This document shows, piece after piece, positions 1 to 13,400 of a stretch of 21,091 bases of DNA. Within the stretch, counting starts at the first letter, position 1. Every line of letters starts with the position of its first letter. Location: assembly GCA_027596945.1 (NCBI GenBank), contig JADGJH010000319.1, forward strand, positions 1-21,091, written 5' to 3'. This DNA comes from Physocladia obscura (lineage: Eukaryota > Chytridiomycota > Chytridiomycetes > Chytridiales > Chytriomycetaceae). The notes below the pieces were generated by a model, which was given only the letters and a program-made list of their open reading frames with translations, did not search any database and was not told where the DNA came from. Both the position numbers and the translations under genes were made by a program.

Positions 1-712
1 GCAAATGTTGTTTTGCCAGCTGGAGCGACGACAGAACAGATTGGAGTTGATGCACTCACTTTGTGGATTCCACTTGTTGCGAATGGTTCGGCTGTTTCTG
101 TCAGCTTTGTTGCGACTGTGAACATCACAGTTCCGGTTGTTACAACTTCCAGTAGAACGACGTCGACCACAACAACATCCACCACCACAACGACGGTATG
201 AGTCATATTCTTTTTTCTATTCTTTTTTTGGCTGTTCGCTTTTTTGTTTGATATTCTGTTTGTCTCTCTCTCTTTTCCTTGTGAAGAAATCTTCAACGAC
301 TAAATTTATTATATCAACTACCACGGCCACATCCACTTCAACCACAAAATCTGCGAAATTCACCTCGACTACAAAATCCACTTCATCTGTCAAATCTACC
401 TCAACCACGAAATCTACTTCATCTACAAAATTCTCCTTAACTACAAAGACAACTACCACTACAACGAAGACATCTACCACCACAACAAAGACAACTACCA
501 CCTTAACAAAGACAACTACTACCACCAAGGCAGCAGTTTCGATCTCGACTACGGCTACAAAGACTTCCACAACTACAATTGCTGCAAAACCATCAACCAC
601 AACAACAACTGCCAAGACATCAACCACAACAAAAGCAACTTCAACTACCACCAAGCCTCAGACAACTACCGCCAAGTCTCAGACAACTTCCACCAAAACG
701 ACAACAAAATAA
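1..712 (+). CDS. 3' part of a secreted-looking protein with a long Thr/Ser/Lys-rich tail (partial, unrecognised)
   Basis: The gene enters from the left edge, so its start is outside the window. Exon A is 1-195 in frame 1 and exon B is 287-712. The intron 196-286 starts GTATGAG and ends TGAAG, and both junctions are phase 0. Exon A gives about 45 residues of a beta-rich, Val/Ala/Ser-rich segment (for example LTLWIPLVANGSAVSVSF) that looks like the end of an extracellular domain. It then passes into a Thr/Ser tract that exon B continues for about 140 residues. The tail is dominated by Thr with regularly spaced Lys (TTTTKTT, TSTTTK types) and runs to the stop at 710-712. Such tails are usually O-mannosylated linkers of fungal wall or secreted proteins. 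There is no hydrophobic C-terminus, so no GPI anchor is evident. The catalytic or binding domain lies outside the window and no family can be named. Confidence 0.7.
287..709 (+). repeat. Low-complexity Thr/Lys codon repeat tract
   Basis: This stretch is built from degenerate ACN (Thr) codons broken by AAA/AAG (Lys) and TCN (Ser), repeated in units of about 4-8 codons such as TTTTK, TSTTK and STTTK. It lies wholly in exon B of the partial gene at the left edge. The units are imperfect and differ at synonymous sites, so it looks like an old coding repeat rather than a recent microsatellite. Slippage could make its length vary between isolates. Confidence 0.75.
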
Positions 713-1880
713 GTAAATTGAAATTTTTCCTATGTTATTTCCTCTAGAATGATTCGGCAAAAAATTTTTTTTTCTTACCAAGAAACCAAGTATTATTTTT
801 ATTTTTCGGTGACCAATAAAAGCTGATTTAGCTTCTCCTATTAATTGTGGAAAATTAAAATATCACTTGAGGGAAAAAAATTTATAATTTCATATGGTTT
901 CAAATATCTGTGTGAGAAATGTCAAAACTTTTTGAAACCGGAAGTTCTTCAAATCTAAGCAACAGCAACAATCAAGCATCTCAGAAAACAGCAACAGCAG
1001 AGAGAAAATATTTGATCTAAAACAACAGAAGTTACACGGCTGAAGAAGTAATGATGGCAGTGTGGAACAATTTTACTGCAAATCAGGGTAATATAGGTGG
1101 ACAGATTGTTAAAATTGTCATTGCTGACATGAATAAAAACTATGAGAAACTGATGAATACAAGTTGGCACTTAAACCAGTAGCTGACCAACATAAAAAGA
1201 TCAATGGACACATCAAAGTTAATTCTCAGTAGCATCTTATTCGTATTTGTCAAAATGTCTTCACAGCAACAACAACAATGGCAACATGGAAAATGAAGAA
1301 AACAAAAACTTAAGAGATGAAAACAAAAATATTCATCAAGATCAATCTTCTCATATCTTCAGAAAAGGCAGAACTGAAGATGAAGATGATTAAAATAAAT
1401 GAACAGTCAATTCAATAATGATAATCATCTTATTTATTAATAACCCATTCCTTTTACAATTTGCTTGTGTGATACTTGAGGATCAAATAGTGTGGTTACA
1501 ATATAGTTACATTTTTAAAAAATAGTGAACTAAATCAGAGAGAACATATGAAAGATCTGTTCTGTTTAGCTTGAATTCAGGAGGGACTTAGGAAATAAAA
1601 ACGAGAAGAAAATTGTGTCTTTAAAAAATAAAAAAGGAGAGAAAAAAATAGTCTTCCATGAAAATCTTTCAAGAAATTTTTTCCAGTGATTAACAGTCAG
1701 CTCCTGGAATTCAGAAGTTTTGGCCGTTGTAATATAAACCTATTCACAAATTAATGAAAGTTTTTCATTAATATCGAACGGGAGCACAGTCTTTCTTGTT
1801 TTTCACCTCAAACACTGAAATAAACAAAGGCTTAAAAAATAATTCAGAATTGATAATCCAAACAAAATTCTTATTTTTTT
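713..1880. other. Intergenic stretch without an intact gene; contains a CpG-poor relic
   Basis: Between the stop at 712 and the MCM7 stop at 1881 no gene model holds together. Positions 713-900 are AT-rich and could be the 3' UTR of the left gene. Positions 901-1560 contain only three CpG dinucleotides and include a broken, coding-like frame, described separately. Positions 1561-1880 are AT-rich with CpG reappearing; the part next to 1881 should be the MCM7 3' UTR. No RNA gene was recognised. Confidence 0.6.
919..1394 (+). pseudogene. Broken coding-like frame in CpG-depleted DNA (putative decayed element or gene)
   Basis: From the ATG at 919 one frame reads 33 coding-like residues (MSKLFETGSSSNLSNSNNQ...) to TAA at 1018-1020. 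It then continues in the same frame for 53 more (…RSYTAEEVMMAVWNN…) to TAG at 1180-1182. Further on, a second frame gives an Asn/Glu/Asp-rich tail from about 1268 (N-rich, then MENEENKNLRDENK, ending RTEDEDD) to TAA at 1391-1393, preceded by a CACAG acceptor-like site. The composition resembles a real protein with a polar tail, but the frame breaks and CpG loss suggest decay. No family is recognised. It could also be an expressed gene with introns placed differently, or chance. Confidence 0.3.
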
Positions 1881-4780
<2,900 letters not shown>

Positions 4781-5050
4781 TGCTGTTTGTTATGTGATTG
4801 CTTTGTGTTTTTTTTGTATTTTTTTTGTAGTTTTGTTTGTCCGAAACTCACTTGTGAGAAAGTGAGAAAAGAGAGATGAGATCGTTGTTCTATTTATAGA
4901 GTCGCGTGAGAAGTAGCACTGAATTATATCTGTGTATTGCTTGCGTTGCGTCGAATGTAGTATTTATTCAAACCCATAGTTCCATACCAAAATTAATAAG
5001 AGTGGCAAGAAAAATAATAGCAATGTTTTGAAAATAAATTAGACTCGTCA
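4781..5050. promoter_or_regulatory. Divergent intergenic region between MCM7 and the transacylase gene
   Basis: These 270 bp separate the MCM7 start codon (4780, minus) from the transacylase start (5051, plus), so they should hold both promoters and 5' UTRs. On the minus strand a TATA-like TATAAATA is at 4891-4898, about 110 bp upstream of the MCM7 ATG. Just beyond it, at 4903-4907, is an ACGCG core, like the MluI cell-cycle box bound by MBF upstream of fungal S-phase genes. T-rich tracts at 4801-4840 lie between the TATA and the ATG. The plus-strand side is AT-rich with no clear motif. Factor binding is inferred only from the motifs. Confidence 0.45.
4891..4907 (-). promoter_or_regulatory. 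TATA-like box with adjacent ACGCG (MCB-like) core upstream of MCM7
   Basis: Read on the minus strand the stretch is CACGCGACTCTATAAATA. It has an ACGCG core at 4907-4903 and TATAAATA at 4898-4891, both oriented towards MCM7. In ascomycetes, ACGCG elements drive G1/S expression of replication genes. One copy of a 5-bp core can occur by chance; the close pairing with a TATA box is what makes it worth noting. Confidence 0.4.
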
Positions 5051-6688
5051 ATGTGCCGATACTGGAAGAATGGGAAGAGGCTGCATTGTTTTATTTTTGC
5101 AAAAATCAAAATGAAGAGAACACTGATAAGTACAACCACACAGGCATTGAATACTCGGCAAAGAAAAACAGCACTTATATTCCCAGGCCAGGGATCACAG
5201 GTTTGCTTCTGCTATTTCTTCGGCGTTTTCTTAGTTTATGAAATCTAAACATTAATTCATTTAATTTGTAGCATGTCGGTAAGAGTTTTGCCAATTTTCT
5301 GCACTCAATTCCAGCCATCATTCTTTTTTCTACCATTCTCGTTGAATTGCCGTCTTTTGTATATGTTCCTTGCGTTTTTGTTCCGAAAATATTCGACAGG
5401 AATGGCTGCCGACATATATTCTCGCTTTCAATGCGCAAAGGATATTATTGATGAGTGCGATCATGTTCTTGGCGGTGGGCTTAAAGATATTATGTTCACT
5501 GGCCCCAACGTATGGCCGAAATTTTATAGTATCGTCATCATTCATTATTCAACATAAACAGGATCGCTTAACAATGACCGCGAACGCCCAACCTGGTATT
5601 CTTTTTGAAAATATCTCGATACATTGACAAAATTCTGTTCTGCAAAATATACGAAATTCAGCTATTCTTTGTCACTCTATTGCTCTTCTTCGCGTTATGC
5701 AACATGAATTTGGATTCGACGTTTCAAAAAGCTCTTTTGCTCTCGGTCATTCCCTGGGAGAATATTCAGCGCTCGTTGCAACAGAATCAATCTCGTATGT
5801 CGCTGTTTTAATAAAAAATAATAAAAAACTAAATCTGTGTTTGTTTTTCTAAGTCTCGTTGATGCAATAAAACTCGTGGTACGACTGATAATTTTATTTC
5901 TCATTCACCTGTTGATATCCGCTATAATGACTTAGCGACTTCGCGGTGAAGCCATGCAAACGAGTGTTTCCGACAAGAAAACCTCCATGCGTGCTTTAAT
6001 GATAAACAACGGTTATCTCGAAGATGTCGAAGCCTTAATGAAAAAAATCGAAATGGTTATTCCAGACGGCGAAATCGCTGAGATAGCAAATATTAACAGG
6101 TTTTCCGAAAAACAATTACCTGTTTCATCAGTGTCTTTTTTTTACACAAGATTTTTGAAGTCGCTCGCAGGTTGTTATAAGTGGCAGTACTAAAGGCGTC
6201 GATTACGCGTGTTCAATAATCCAAGCTAAAGGATTTGCTGGTCGTGCTTTGCCTCTTCCTGTTTCGGCCCCGTTTCACTGCAGTCTTATGCTTCCTGCAG
6301 CAAATCAATTACGACCTCATCTCGAAGCCACCAAATTCAAAGAACCTTGCATAGAAGTTATTTCAAATTTTACAGGACGGCCGGTAATATTTATTGACTT
6401 TCCAATCATTCCTTCTAAACAAATATCTAGTTTGAAAACTCCTCACAAATCGGCCCATACCTGTATGAACAAATTAGTAAAACAGTGAAATGGCAGCAAA
6501 GTGTGGCATATGCACGTGAGAATGATTTTGTGGATGAATGGATTGCGATTGGACCAAGCAAAGTTTTGAGCAATTTGATTCGGCGGGAGTACCCTGTCGA
6601 TCGTGTTCGCAGTGTTTCTGACGTGAAAGATCTTGAAGCTTTCGGCGTTGCTGTGAAAGATGACAAATGGGATTCGTACTACTTGTAA
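5051..6688 (+). CDS. MCT1: Malonyl-CoA:ACP transacylase, mitochondrial type (FabD/Mct1 family)
   Basis: This enzyme moves malonyl from CoA to acyl carrier protein for type II fatty-acid synthesis, which in fungi is mitochondrial. Exons: 5051-5200, 5272-5278, 5400-5509, 5562-5595, 5662-5794, 5854-5878, 5936-6099, 6161-6383, 6431-6688, giving 367 residues in frame. The N-terminal GQGSQHVGM motif is rebuilt across two introns and a 7-nt exon. The nucleophile motif GHSLGEYSA has Ser at about 131. The substrate arginine lies in VRLRGEAMQ, QVVISGS follows, and the catalytic His is in APFHCSLM at about 247. The first 40 residues are basic, hydroxylated and nearly free of acidic residues, as in a mitochondrial presequence. 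An internal ATG at 5111 (MKRTLISTTT...) is an equally possible start, giving 347 residues. The domain stands alone, unlike the malonyl/palmitoyl domain of cytosolic FAS. Its 3' end converges on CFAP69 with 45 bp between stops. Confidence 0.92.
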
Positions 6689-6733
6689 CAATCAACTATA
6701 ACAACAAAATTCAAGTAAAATCTATAAAATAGT

Positions 6734-9700
6734 TTATTTTGAATGTGAAAATTTGGGAAGGCGAGGGGTTGTCGCTCGCTGCTTAATATAGGTTGCATAA
6801 AAAACATCTTCCTCAGCCCGTTCTGTGTCATTTTTTCTCCCGACGATATCGGCCTGCTTCAACTGGATCGCGCGAGCCTTTTCTATTATAACCTGTTTTG
6901 CCGTGTTTATGCAGTGAAGATCGGGTGAAATTGGACGTATTCCTTCGCTATCCAACTCATCTGAAATTTCTTGCCACACTTGACCAATCTTGAAGTCAAG
7001 ATATTTTGCTATCTGTAATTAAAATAATATTAAAGTTTTAATTTCAAATTTTTTTCATTATTATATATACCAGTGCAAGCTTAATTTGTTCTTGTGCAGT
7101 TATTGTTTCACCGAACCTGTCAAATCCAAGTTTGCAAAACATTGAGTAAATTTTTGCGCGCAAATTTTCCGTCAACTCTTCAACGACAAATCCATCCTTT
7201 GAGTTTTCATCATGAACAGTCTTGTATTTGTTTTTGATTAAGTTTGTTTTAGAAATGTTCAATTTCACGAACCTGATTTTTGCCGAGTAAAGGATTTTTC
7301 TCATCAACAAGAAGGCCCAATGGACCATTCGGAACTATAAAACTATTTAGGTGCTGCTAAATGATTGGAAAATTATATTAACCGCCTAGCCTTTGCTCCT
7401 CAGAATTCCAAAGGCTAATAAGTAAATGTGCGACGCCGGTTTGTTCATTATATGCACTACGCCATTCTAATACATGTGATCTGGCCTTAATTCCTTATTG
7501 TATGAGATTTATGTGCAAAAATTAAGAATTTTTTTCTAACCTTTGGATTTTCTAGCAAGTCAAGCAAACAACCCAGAATATGGCGCTGCAACAGGTACGA
7601 ACTTTTTAAAATGAGGTCAAGAAGTGCGAATATTCCTATTGATTCCTGTTTATTTATTTTTGTTGTTTTCAAAAGATACGAAAAGGCAACAAACCATCAA
7701 CCGAAAACAGTGCTGCCTCATTTGATGCACTGCCGCAAATGGACCCCCATATGCATTCAACCGCGGCTAAAACGACTGACTCAGTTTCTTGTGGATCAGC
7801 TGATGAATATCTGTTTTTGGTTTGTTAAATTTGAAATGTTACTTTTTGCTACTTTTCAACTCACGTCAAAAAAGGTAGAATCATATCCACTCCACCACAT
7901 TGTCCAAATAAATTTTTATTGGACTTGCAACCTTGACAAAGAGAACTGCAAATTAAAAACGCCGCGCGCCAGACATCCGAGCGCTGTGCGGTATCAGTCA
8001 AAATTGCTTATTTTTCATTTTTTTATTTTCAGGTTAAACAAATGCATGAAATTGAAAAAAAAAAATACCCATTAATACTCCAAACGCCCCTTGCACACCA
8101 AGTGCGCGTTTTTGACTTGGACCGAGCTCTGAAATGCGAGAAAGCAGTCTCAGTGCTCCACCAACAAGTCCGGCAGACATATTCATGCCAAGCCCCTGTT
8201 TACTGCTTCCTTGCTCAGTATCCGGAACAGTCACTGCCGGGAGTGTAGTATCACCGTGGTTTAGTTTTCGTTTCAACGTTTCTGAAAGATATTCGAGAAG
8301 TATTGAATTTCCATTGGCATTTGACCATTTTTGTGGAATGCGCGGAATCAAACTATTGAGAAAACTTATCGTCTAAAGAAACAAGATATTATCGCAAGCA
8401 ATTTTTATATCAGGGATCCCTCTCAACTTGTATTTGAAGCCCTTGGAGCTGTCGCTCATTCCAGACTTGTACCCCAGAATTCGCAGGATCGCACTCAAGG
8501 TATAAAAGCAAAAATTCCAATAGGCCAGTCTTTAATTAAAAGAGAAACCTCAGATTTATAATTTTTGTCCAAAGGCAACAGATATACAAACATTCAGTAG
8601 CTTGACCAGATTCAATTCATGAACGCAAAGTTTCATTGCTAATTGCATTAAAACTTTTTTGAACTCATAATCTTGATTTGATTGAATCTATATCATTTCC
8701 GTTATTCTTCACCTATTTTTTAATATGCCTCATACATAAATATACTTCTTTTTTCCTTCAGTAACTGGCTCGAAAAGAAGTGTGTCGGAGTTTGTAAGCT
8801 TCAAAATTTCGCTTAATGCACCGAGTTCATGGGACATAAGATACCGGGCCACGGTATCTGTAAAACCGCTTTGAAAACTTTCCATAGCAAAATTTGAGCA
8901 AAGATCGGCAATTGTTAATACAATGATAGCAAATTCGTTCCGCAAATTTTTAAACTGGAAAAACGAACGTTCTAACAACAATATTGGATTATTTAACTTT
9001 ACCAAAAGTGGAACGCTTTTTGTGCAAAGTTTTTCAAAAGATTCTGATATTATTGAACGTCCAGTTAGTTTGAAAATTCGAGCACACTACTCATTTGTTG
9101 ATTTCATTTTTTGTTTTAGTTCAAACAAAATATTTGAGTATTGTAAATTTTCTGTAATTTTTACCTCCTCATTCAACACGTTTGCGATATTTGATTTTGT
9201 TTTAAAGGTGAGAAGGTTCCAAATAATTTCAGTCTGTAAAGTAAAAACACTCAAATCGTTGGTAGTCTCCAAAACGCGAAGAAAAGTGCGGACTGATTCA
9301 CCTGTTTGACAAATAAATTATATTTGAGGAAAAAAAAGAGAAAGTGTGAAAAGCAACCAAATAAAAAAACATGTTTTATTACCTCCAGTCATTTGATTGG
9401 CTGATTGAAATGACGTAGACATTCGTTTTAAAACTTTCAGTATATCGATTAGGACTTTATCAAAATTAGATTGAATTTCAAGAGATTTGATTAAATTCTT
9501 GATTGCAGAACTTTATAGAGCGTTTTAATGAAATCTCGGAAAACTTTTCAATTGAATTTTTTTGCTACCTTCTTTCTAATTGCAAAAAGTGTGTATCCTT
9601 TTCCGATCTCGCTTTTATCTCATGACTTTTGGCAATTTGTGCTCTCTTTTTCTTGGTTTGCTCAATCGTGGAATGGTTAATCACAATTCGAATGGTTTCC

Positions 9701-10373
9701 ATAGCTGTATCTGCAGGAATTCTCCCCTCTGCAAGGTGCAGCAAAGCCTGATTTCATACTTTGACAAAACCGAACAAGGGATATGTACATTTACCTTTGC
9801 TGCAAGTTGCGCACATTCACCGATTTTTATGGACGTAATTTGAGCTAGCGCTGTTGCGAAGATTGACACATTATCTGCCGATGCCATTTCTTCACCCGAC
9901 GAGTTTTGTGCAAATGGGAAACTGTTCTACCAGTTGAGAAATTTGGCTTTAAGTTTACAGAATTCTTCATATACCTTGCAAGAGTCAACAGTTTTTCGCA
10001 AGGGGTAAGCAAAAAACGGATTGCTTCTGATTCCAAATTTCCGCTGTTGCAAATATTTTCCATGGCAAGTTTTAGTACTTTTGCTAAGTTTGACAAATCG
10101 CTTTTCACCTTTGAAGAATTTAGAACAATAATAAAAGAGGTAGAAGGTGCAAACCAAGCCACCACAGTTTGAATAAATTTTGTACAACTTGACAAGGACT
10201 GCTTGTTGGCGATCAAACATAAAACGCGTATGTTTTCCGGAAAAAACTGTTAATATTCTGGAATAATCAATGTTTGCGAATTCTGGAGTGGCAGTGATCT
10301 GGTTTTGCTCCCATTGTGAACGGGGAAACGCGGACGCAAAAGAAGGAAGCAATTCGAGGAAACTTGTCTTCAT
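6734..10373 (-). CDS. CFAP69: Cilia- and flagella-associated protein 69 (CFAP69) orthologue, with one apparent frame break
   Basis: CFAP69/FAP69 is an armadillo-like protein of the axonemal central-pair apparatus. Exons on the minus strand: 10373-9931, 9874-9795, 9747-9569, 9510-9383, 9301-9165, 9086-8736, 8687-8592, 8529-8428, 8372-8069, 8006-7865, 7810-7695, 7635-7541, 7485-7383, 7334-7273, 7220-7071, 7012-6734. With one T removed from the T6 run of exon 1 (plus strand A6, 10241-10246) they join to 921 residues, close to the 941 of the human protein as I recall it. Segments align in order with animal CFAP69: QTEIIWNLL, LRNEFAIIVLTIADL, YEFKKVLMQLAMKLC, the GGVDMIL region, VDGIFALLDLI, LLENPKARSHVLEW, NLRAKIYSMFCKLGFD, and the hallmark IAKYLDFKIGQVWQEI followed by IRPISPD. 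The N-terminal 50 residues are the weakest part. The start codon is 39 bp from that of EAF1 on the other strand. Confidence 0.85.
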
Positions 10374-10412
10374 TTTTTTGTGAAAGAAGGAATGAAAGCG
10401 TGAAAAGTTGTG
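10374..10412. promoter_or_regulatory. 39-bp head-to-head gap between CFAP69 and EAF1 start codons
   Basis: The modelled CFAP69 ATG (10373-10371, minus) and EAF1 ATG (10413-10415, plus) face away from each other with 39 bp between them. The gap is AAG/GAA-rich with no TATA or CCAAT motif. It cannot hold two full promoters and 5' UTRs, so control elements must overlap the first exons, or one start codon lies elsewhere. The first EAF1 intron (10475-10558) could also carry regulatory sequence. Confidence 0.4.
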
Positions 10413-13400
10413 ATGGAAACAGCAAGCAACACGAAGCAAACTGAAGTTGTTGCGGCCAAAGAGAAAGAGATAATGTAAGAAATATAGCCAAATATTGTGT
10501 TGCGATGATAGAGAGCTTGAGTTGCGGTTGTTGATCGATGACTCACCGCATTAAATAGTGCAATCATTGCCGAACGTGGAAAACTTCTGCGTTTATTGTA
10601 CAGCATAGAACACAATCACGCAAATCAGTCCTCCAAAAACACAGCAAACACCACCGCAAACAGCCTTGAGGACTTTCTTCTCGCCCATCGCATCGACGAG
10701 TTAAACCATGCCGTTTTTTGTTTTTTCCTCCCGAAGTATCCATAATGTATATGCAACGTCCGCAGGCTTTGCGAAACATCGCTACCTCTGGATTCTTTCC
10801 AGCTTTATTCTGTGGAACTCCGTGACGTTATCTTAAATCCCGAATCGTCACGAAGTAATCAACGAATGAACGCAAACGCCCCTACTACCACCTTCCGCCC
10901 AAGCCAAATTAAATCCGATGTTCCACAAAGTTTGAAACGTCGATCATCGTCGCCGCTGTGCCAGCAGTCGACTTTGAAGCACAGGATTGTTGATGTGAGT
11001 TAAACTTTTTTGACACAACTTGATTTATCATTCCATTCTTTACAGGTCAAACCCGCCGTCCCAGGTCGCAAATCAATGCCGCAAAAACTGTCTTTATCCA
11101 AGCAAATTTATCACGCCGCACATCCTGATTTTAAAGGTTATCATTCCTACGCTTTTCAGCTCAGATCACAGTCGGCCCCACTTTGCAAGCTCCTGAACAG
11201 TGCACATAAAGTTGTTTCGACAAGAGATTGGCAGGTTTGAATTTATTTTAACACTTTTTGCGCTGATAAAACGCACTGAATTTAAATGTAAATTTTAAAG
11301 CTTGCTCGCGAAGAATCAAAACAGTTGAAAGTTCTTACGAGAATAGACGAATTAAAAGCTCAAAATATGTGGTCTTTGAGGCAAATGAAAGCGACGTTGG
11401 AACCAAAACGAGAAGCAGCTCATTGGGATTACCTTCTTGAGGAAATGGTTTGTTTTTATCTGTATTTGAATGTAATTGACATCTATTCCAGAAATGGATG
11501 AGTGAAGATTTTCGTGAAGAACGGCGGTGGAAAATTGGAATGTCATATACAATTGCACAATGGGTCATGGATTGGCATACAGCCACAGACAAATCATCCT
11601 TGTGTATCAACCGAAGCAATCAAAAACTTCAACGCCATCGGAGCTCGATTTCAATTCCTGCAGATATTGATAATTCACAAGATATTATGCCGATAACCCT
11701 GACAAATTTACCCCCTGTTGAACTCGAAAATTCAAATATTTTGGAAGTAAATCATTCCCAATCCGCTGATTTGCTGCCAACATCATCTGTAGAAAATGCA
11801 AATCCGCAGCAGATTACAATTCCCGAAATCGAAATTGATTTCGAAAAATCGATTTACTTTTTCAAGGAACAACAACAACAACTTGCAGCTGCAGCGTATG
11901 CTCCTGCGTCTTCAGCATTATCGAAAGCCCCAGTATATGGGCCACCACCGTTTCCGACGGACACGTTTCCAACTCCACTTTCACTCTCTGACAATGAATT
12001 CGAAGGAATCGTACCTTTTTCAAATCTGTTTCAAGATCGCCTTATTGCGAAAGATGTTTCTCGATGGGATGAATACGGTCGCTTAAAATCGGAGTGGGGA
12101 GAATTTGATTGCTCAAGCAATACCGATGATGCAGATGCTGCAATAAATGCTCTCATCTTCAGAGAATCACGTATGTCTGATGTTTTTGCTGTTTTTCTCT
12201 TGTTTTTGGCTTATTTTTGTGTGAATGAATAGCCCTTTTTGGAAAAGTCGAAGAAAGTTTAAGTGAATCAATACCGACGCCACAAACTCAAACCTCTCCG
12301 ATCAATGCTAATTCCAGCAACAGTTCCGACCAAAATCTTCCTCCTGCGGTTCTGATCTCACATAAACCAGTCGTGTGGATTCCAGACGAAGACACAATGC
12401 TCATCAAACTTGTCACAGATACGGGTTATAACTGGCGTTATATTGCTGAAGCTTTAACAACACTTCGGCTCACTGGTGAAAAACGTACGGAATGGGATTG
12501 TTACTCGCGTTACAAAGCCATCACTGAAACTAAAGCTGGCGCTGATAACGGAACTGGAGAGCGTTTGCGCCAGATTCGGGCTGGTAGTGCGATGGACATG
12601 GGAAAAAGATTTGGGAAACGATTGGCCATATTTGAATTTATTCTTATTCAGAGTCGTGTGAGGCAAGAGAAGCAAATGAGGAGTTAAGTGCTCTTTTTTA
12701 TTGTTTAATTTAACTATTTTTGATCTGGTATTTTGTTCCATTAAACAGAACCTGATCAGCAACTTCAAAAAAAGGTGAGCTTGACATCGCATGACACGCA
12801 CAAGCAGGCGCAAGATAATGCTGGAGTGAATCTTTCGGCAGATCCATTACTTCCTGGTGATATTAGTACTATGAAAGAAAAGCGTGAGTATGATAACAAG
12901 ATACAGCAAAATGTTCGAATGATGTCAAACCGAATGGTATTTTGATTTATTCTTTCATGGTGTGCGTTGATTTTGTGTTTAGATGCCTGGGATGCCTATG
13001 CCTGGGATACCCCTAATGAGACCAAATACAATCCCACAGTTCATGCAATATCCGGCAACTGGGCAAATCCCTCATCCAATGCAATTTAGACCCATGATGC
13101 CTCAGAGACAAGCAAGTGCTCTTCAGATTCAAAATACTCCTGGCACTCCAAGTTAAATTTTTCGAATGTTTTTAGTATTTTTCATTAAAACTTCCGAAAA
13201 AAACTTCACAATCAGGTGCTACGGCTGTTAATGTTGGAAATGCTCCTTCAGGAATGCAGCGCATTCCGTCTGTTAATACACAGATGGGCAACATGCTTAC
13301 TCCTGAACAATTGCAGCAGCAAATGAATGCTAATGCTCGTCGGATGATGCTGCAGCCTGGTATAAACATATTTGCAGTAACTTTCACTTTTGTTAACACT

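Noticed and set aside
217..654. Minus-strand 145-codon ORF rich in Val
   Set aside because: It is the antisense of the Thr-repeat exon (ACN codons read as Val) and has no homology-like motifs.
919..1182. Reading TAA/TAG as glutamine (alternative genetic code)
   Set aside because: All intact genes in the window end at standard stops and use CAA/CAG for Gln, so a code change is not supported; decay is simpler.
4847..4858. Small inverted repeat CTCACTTGTGAG
   Set aside because: The 5-bp arms are too short to be significant in AT-rich intergenic DNA, and no terminator or binding-site context was found.
9927..10439. 170-codon minus-strand ORF starting before CFAP69 and ending KFLNW
   Set aside because: Only its first part fits the CFAP69 model. 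Beyond the T6 run it is a shifted shadow of the real exon.
11492..12682. Possible SNF2/p400 helicase between HSA and SANT domains
   Set aside because: The intervening 240 residues are low-complexity and lack Walker or DEAH-type motifs, so this is an Eaf1-type protein.
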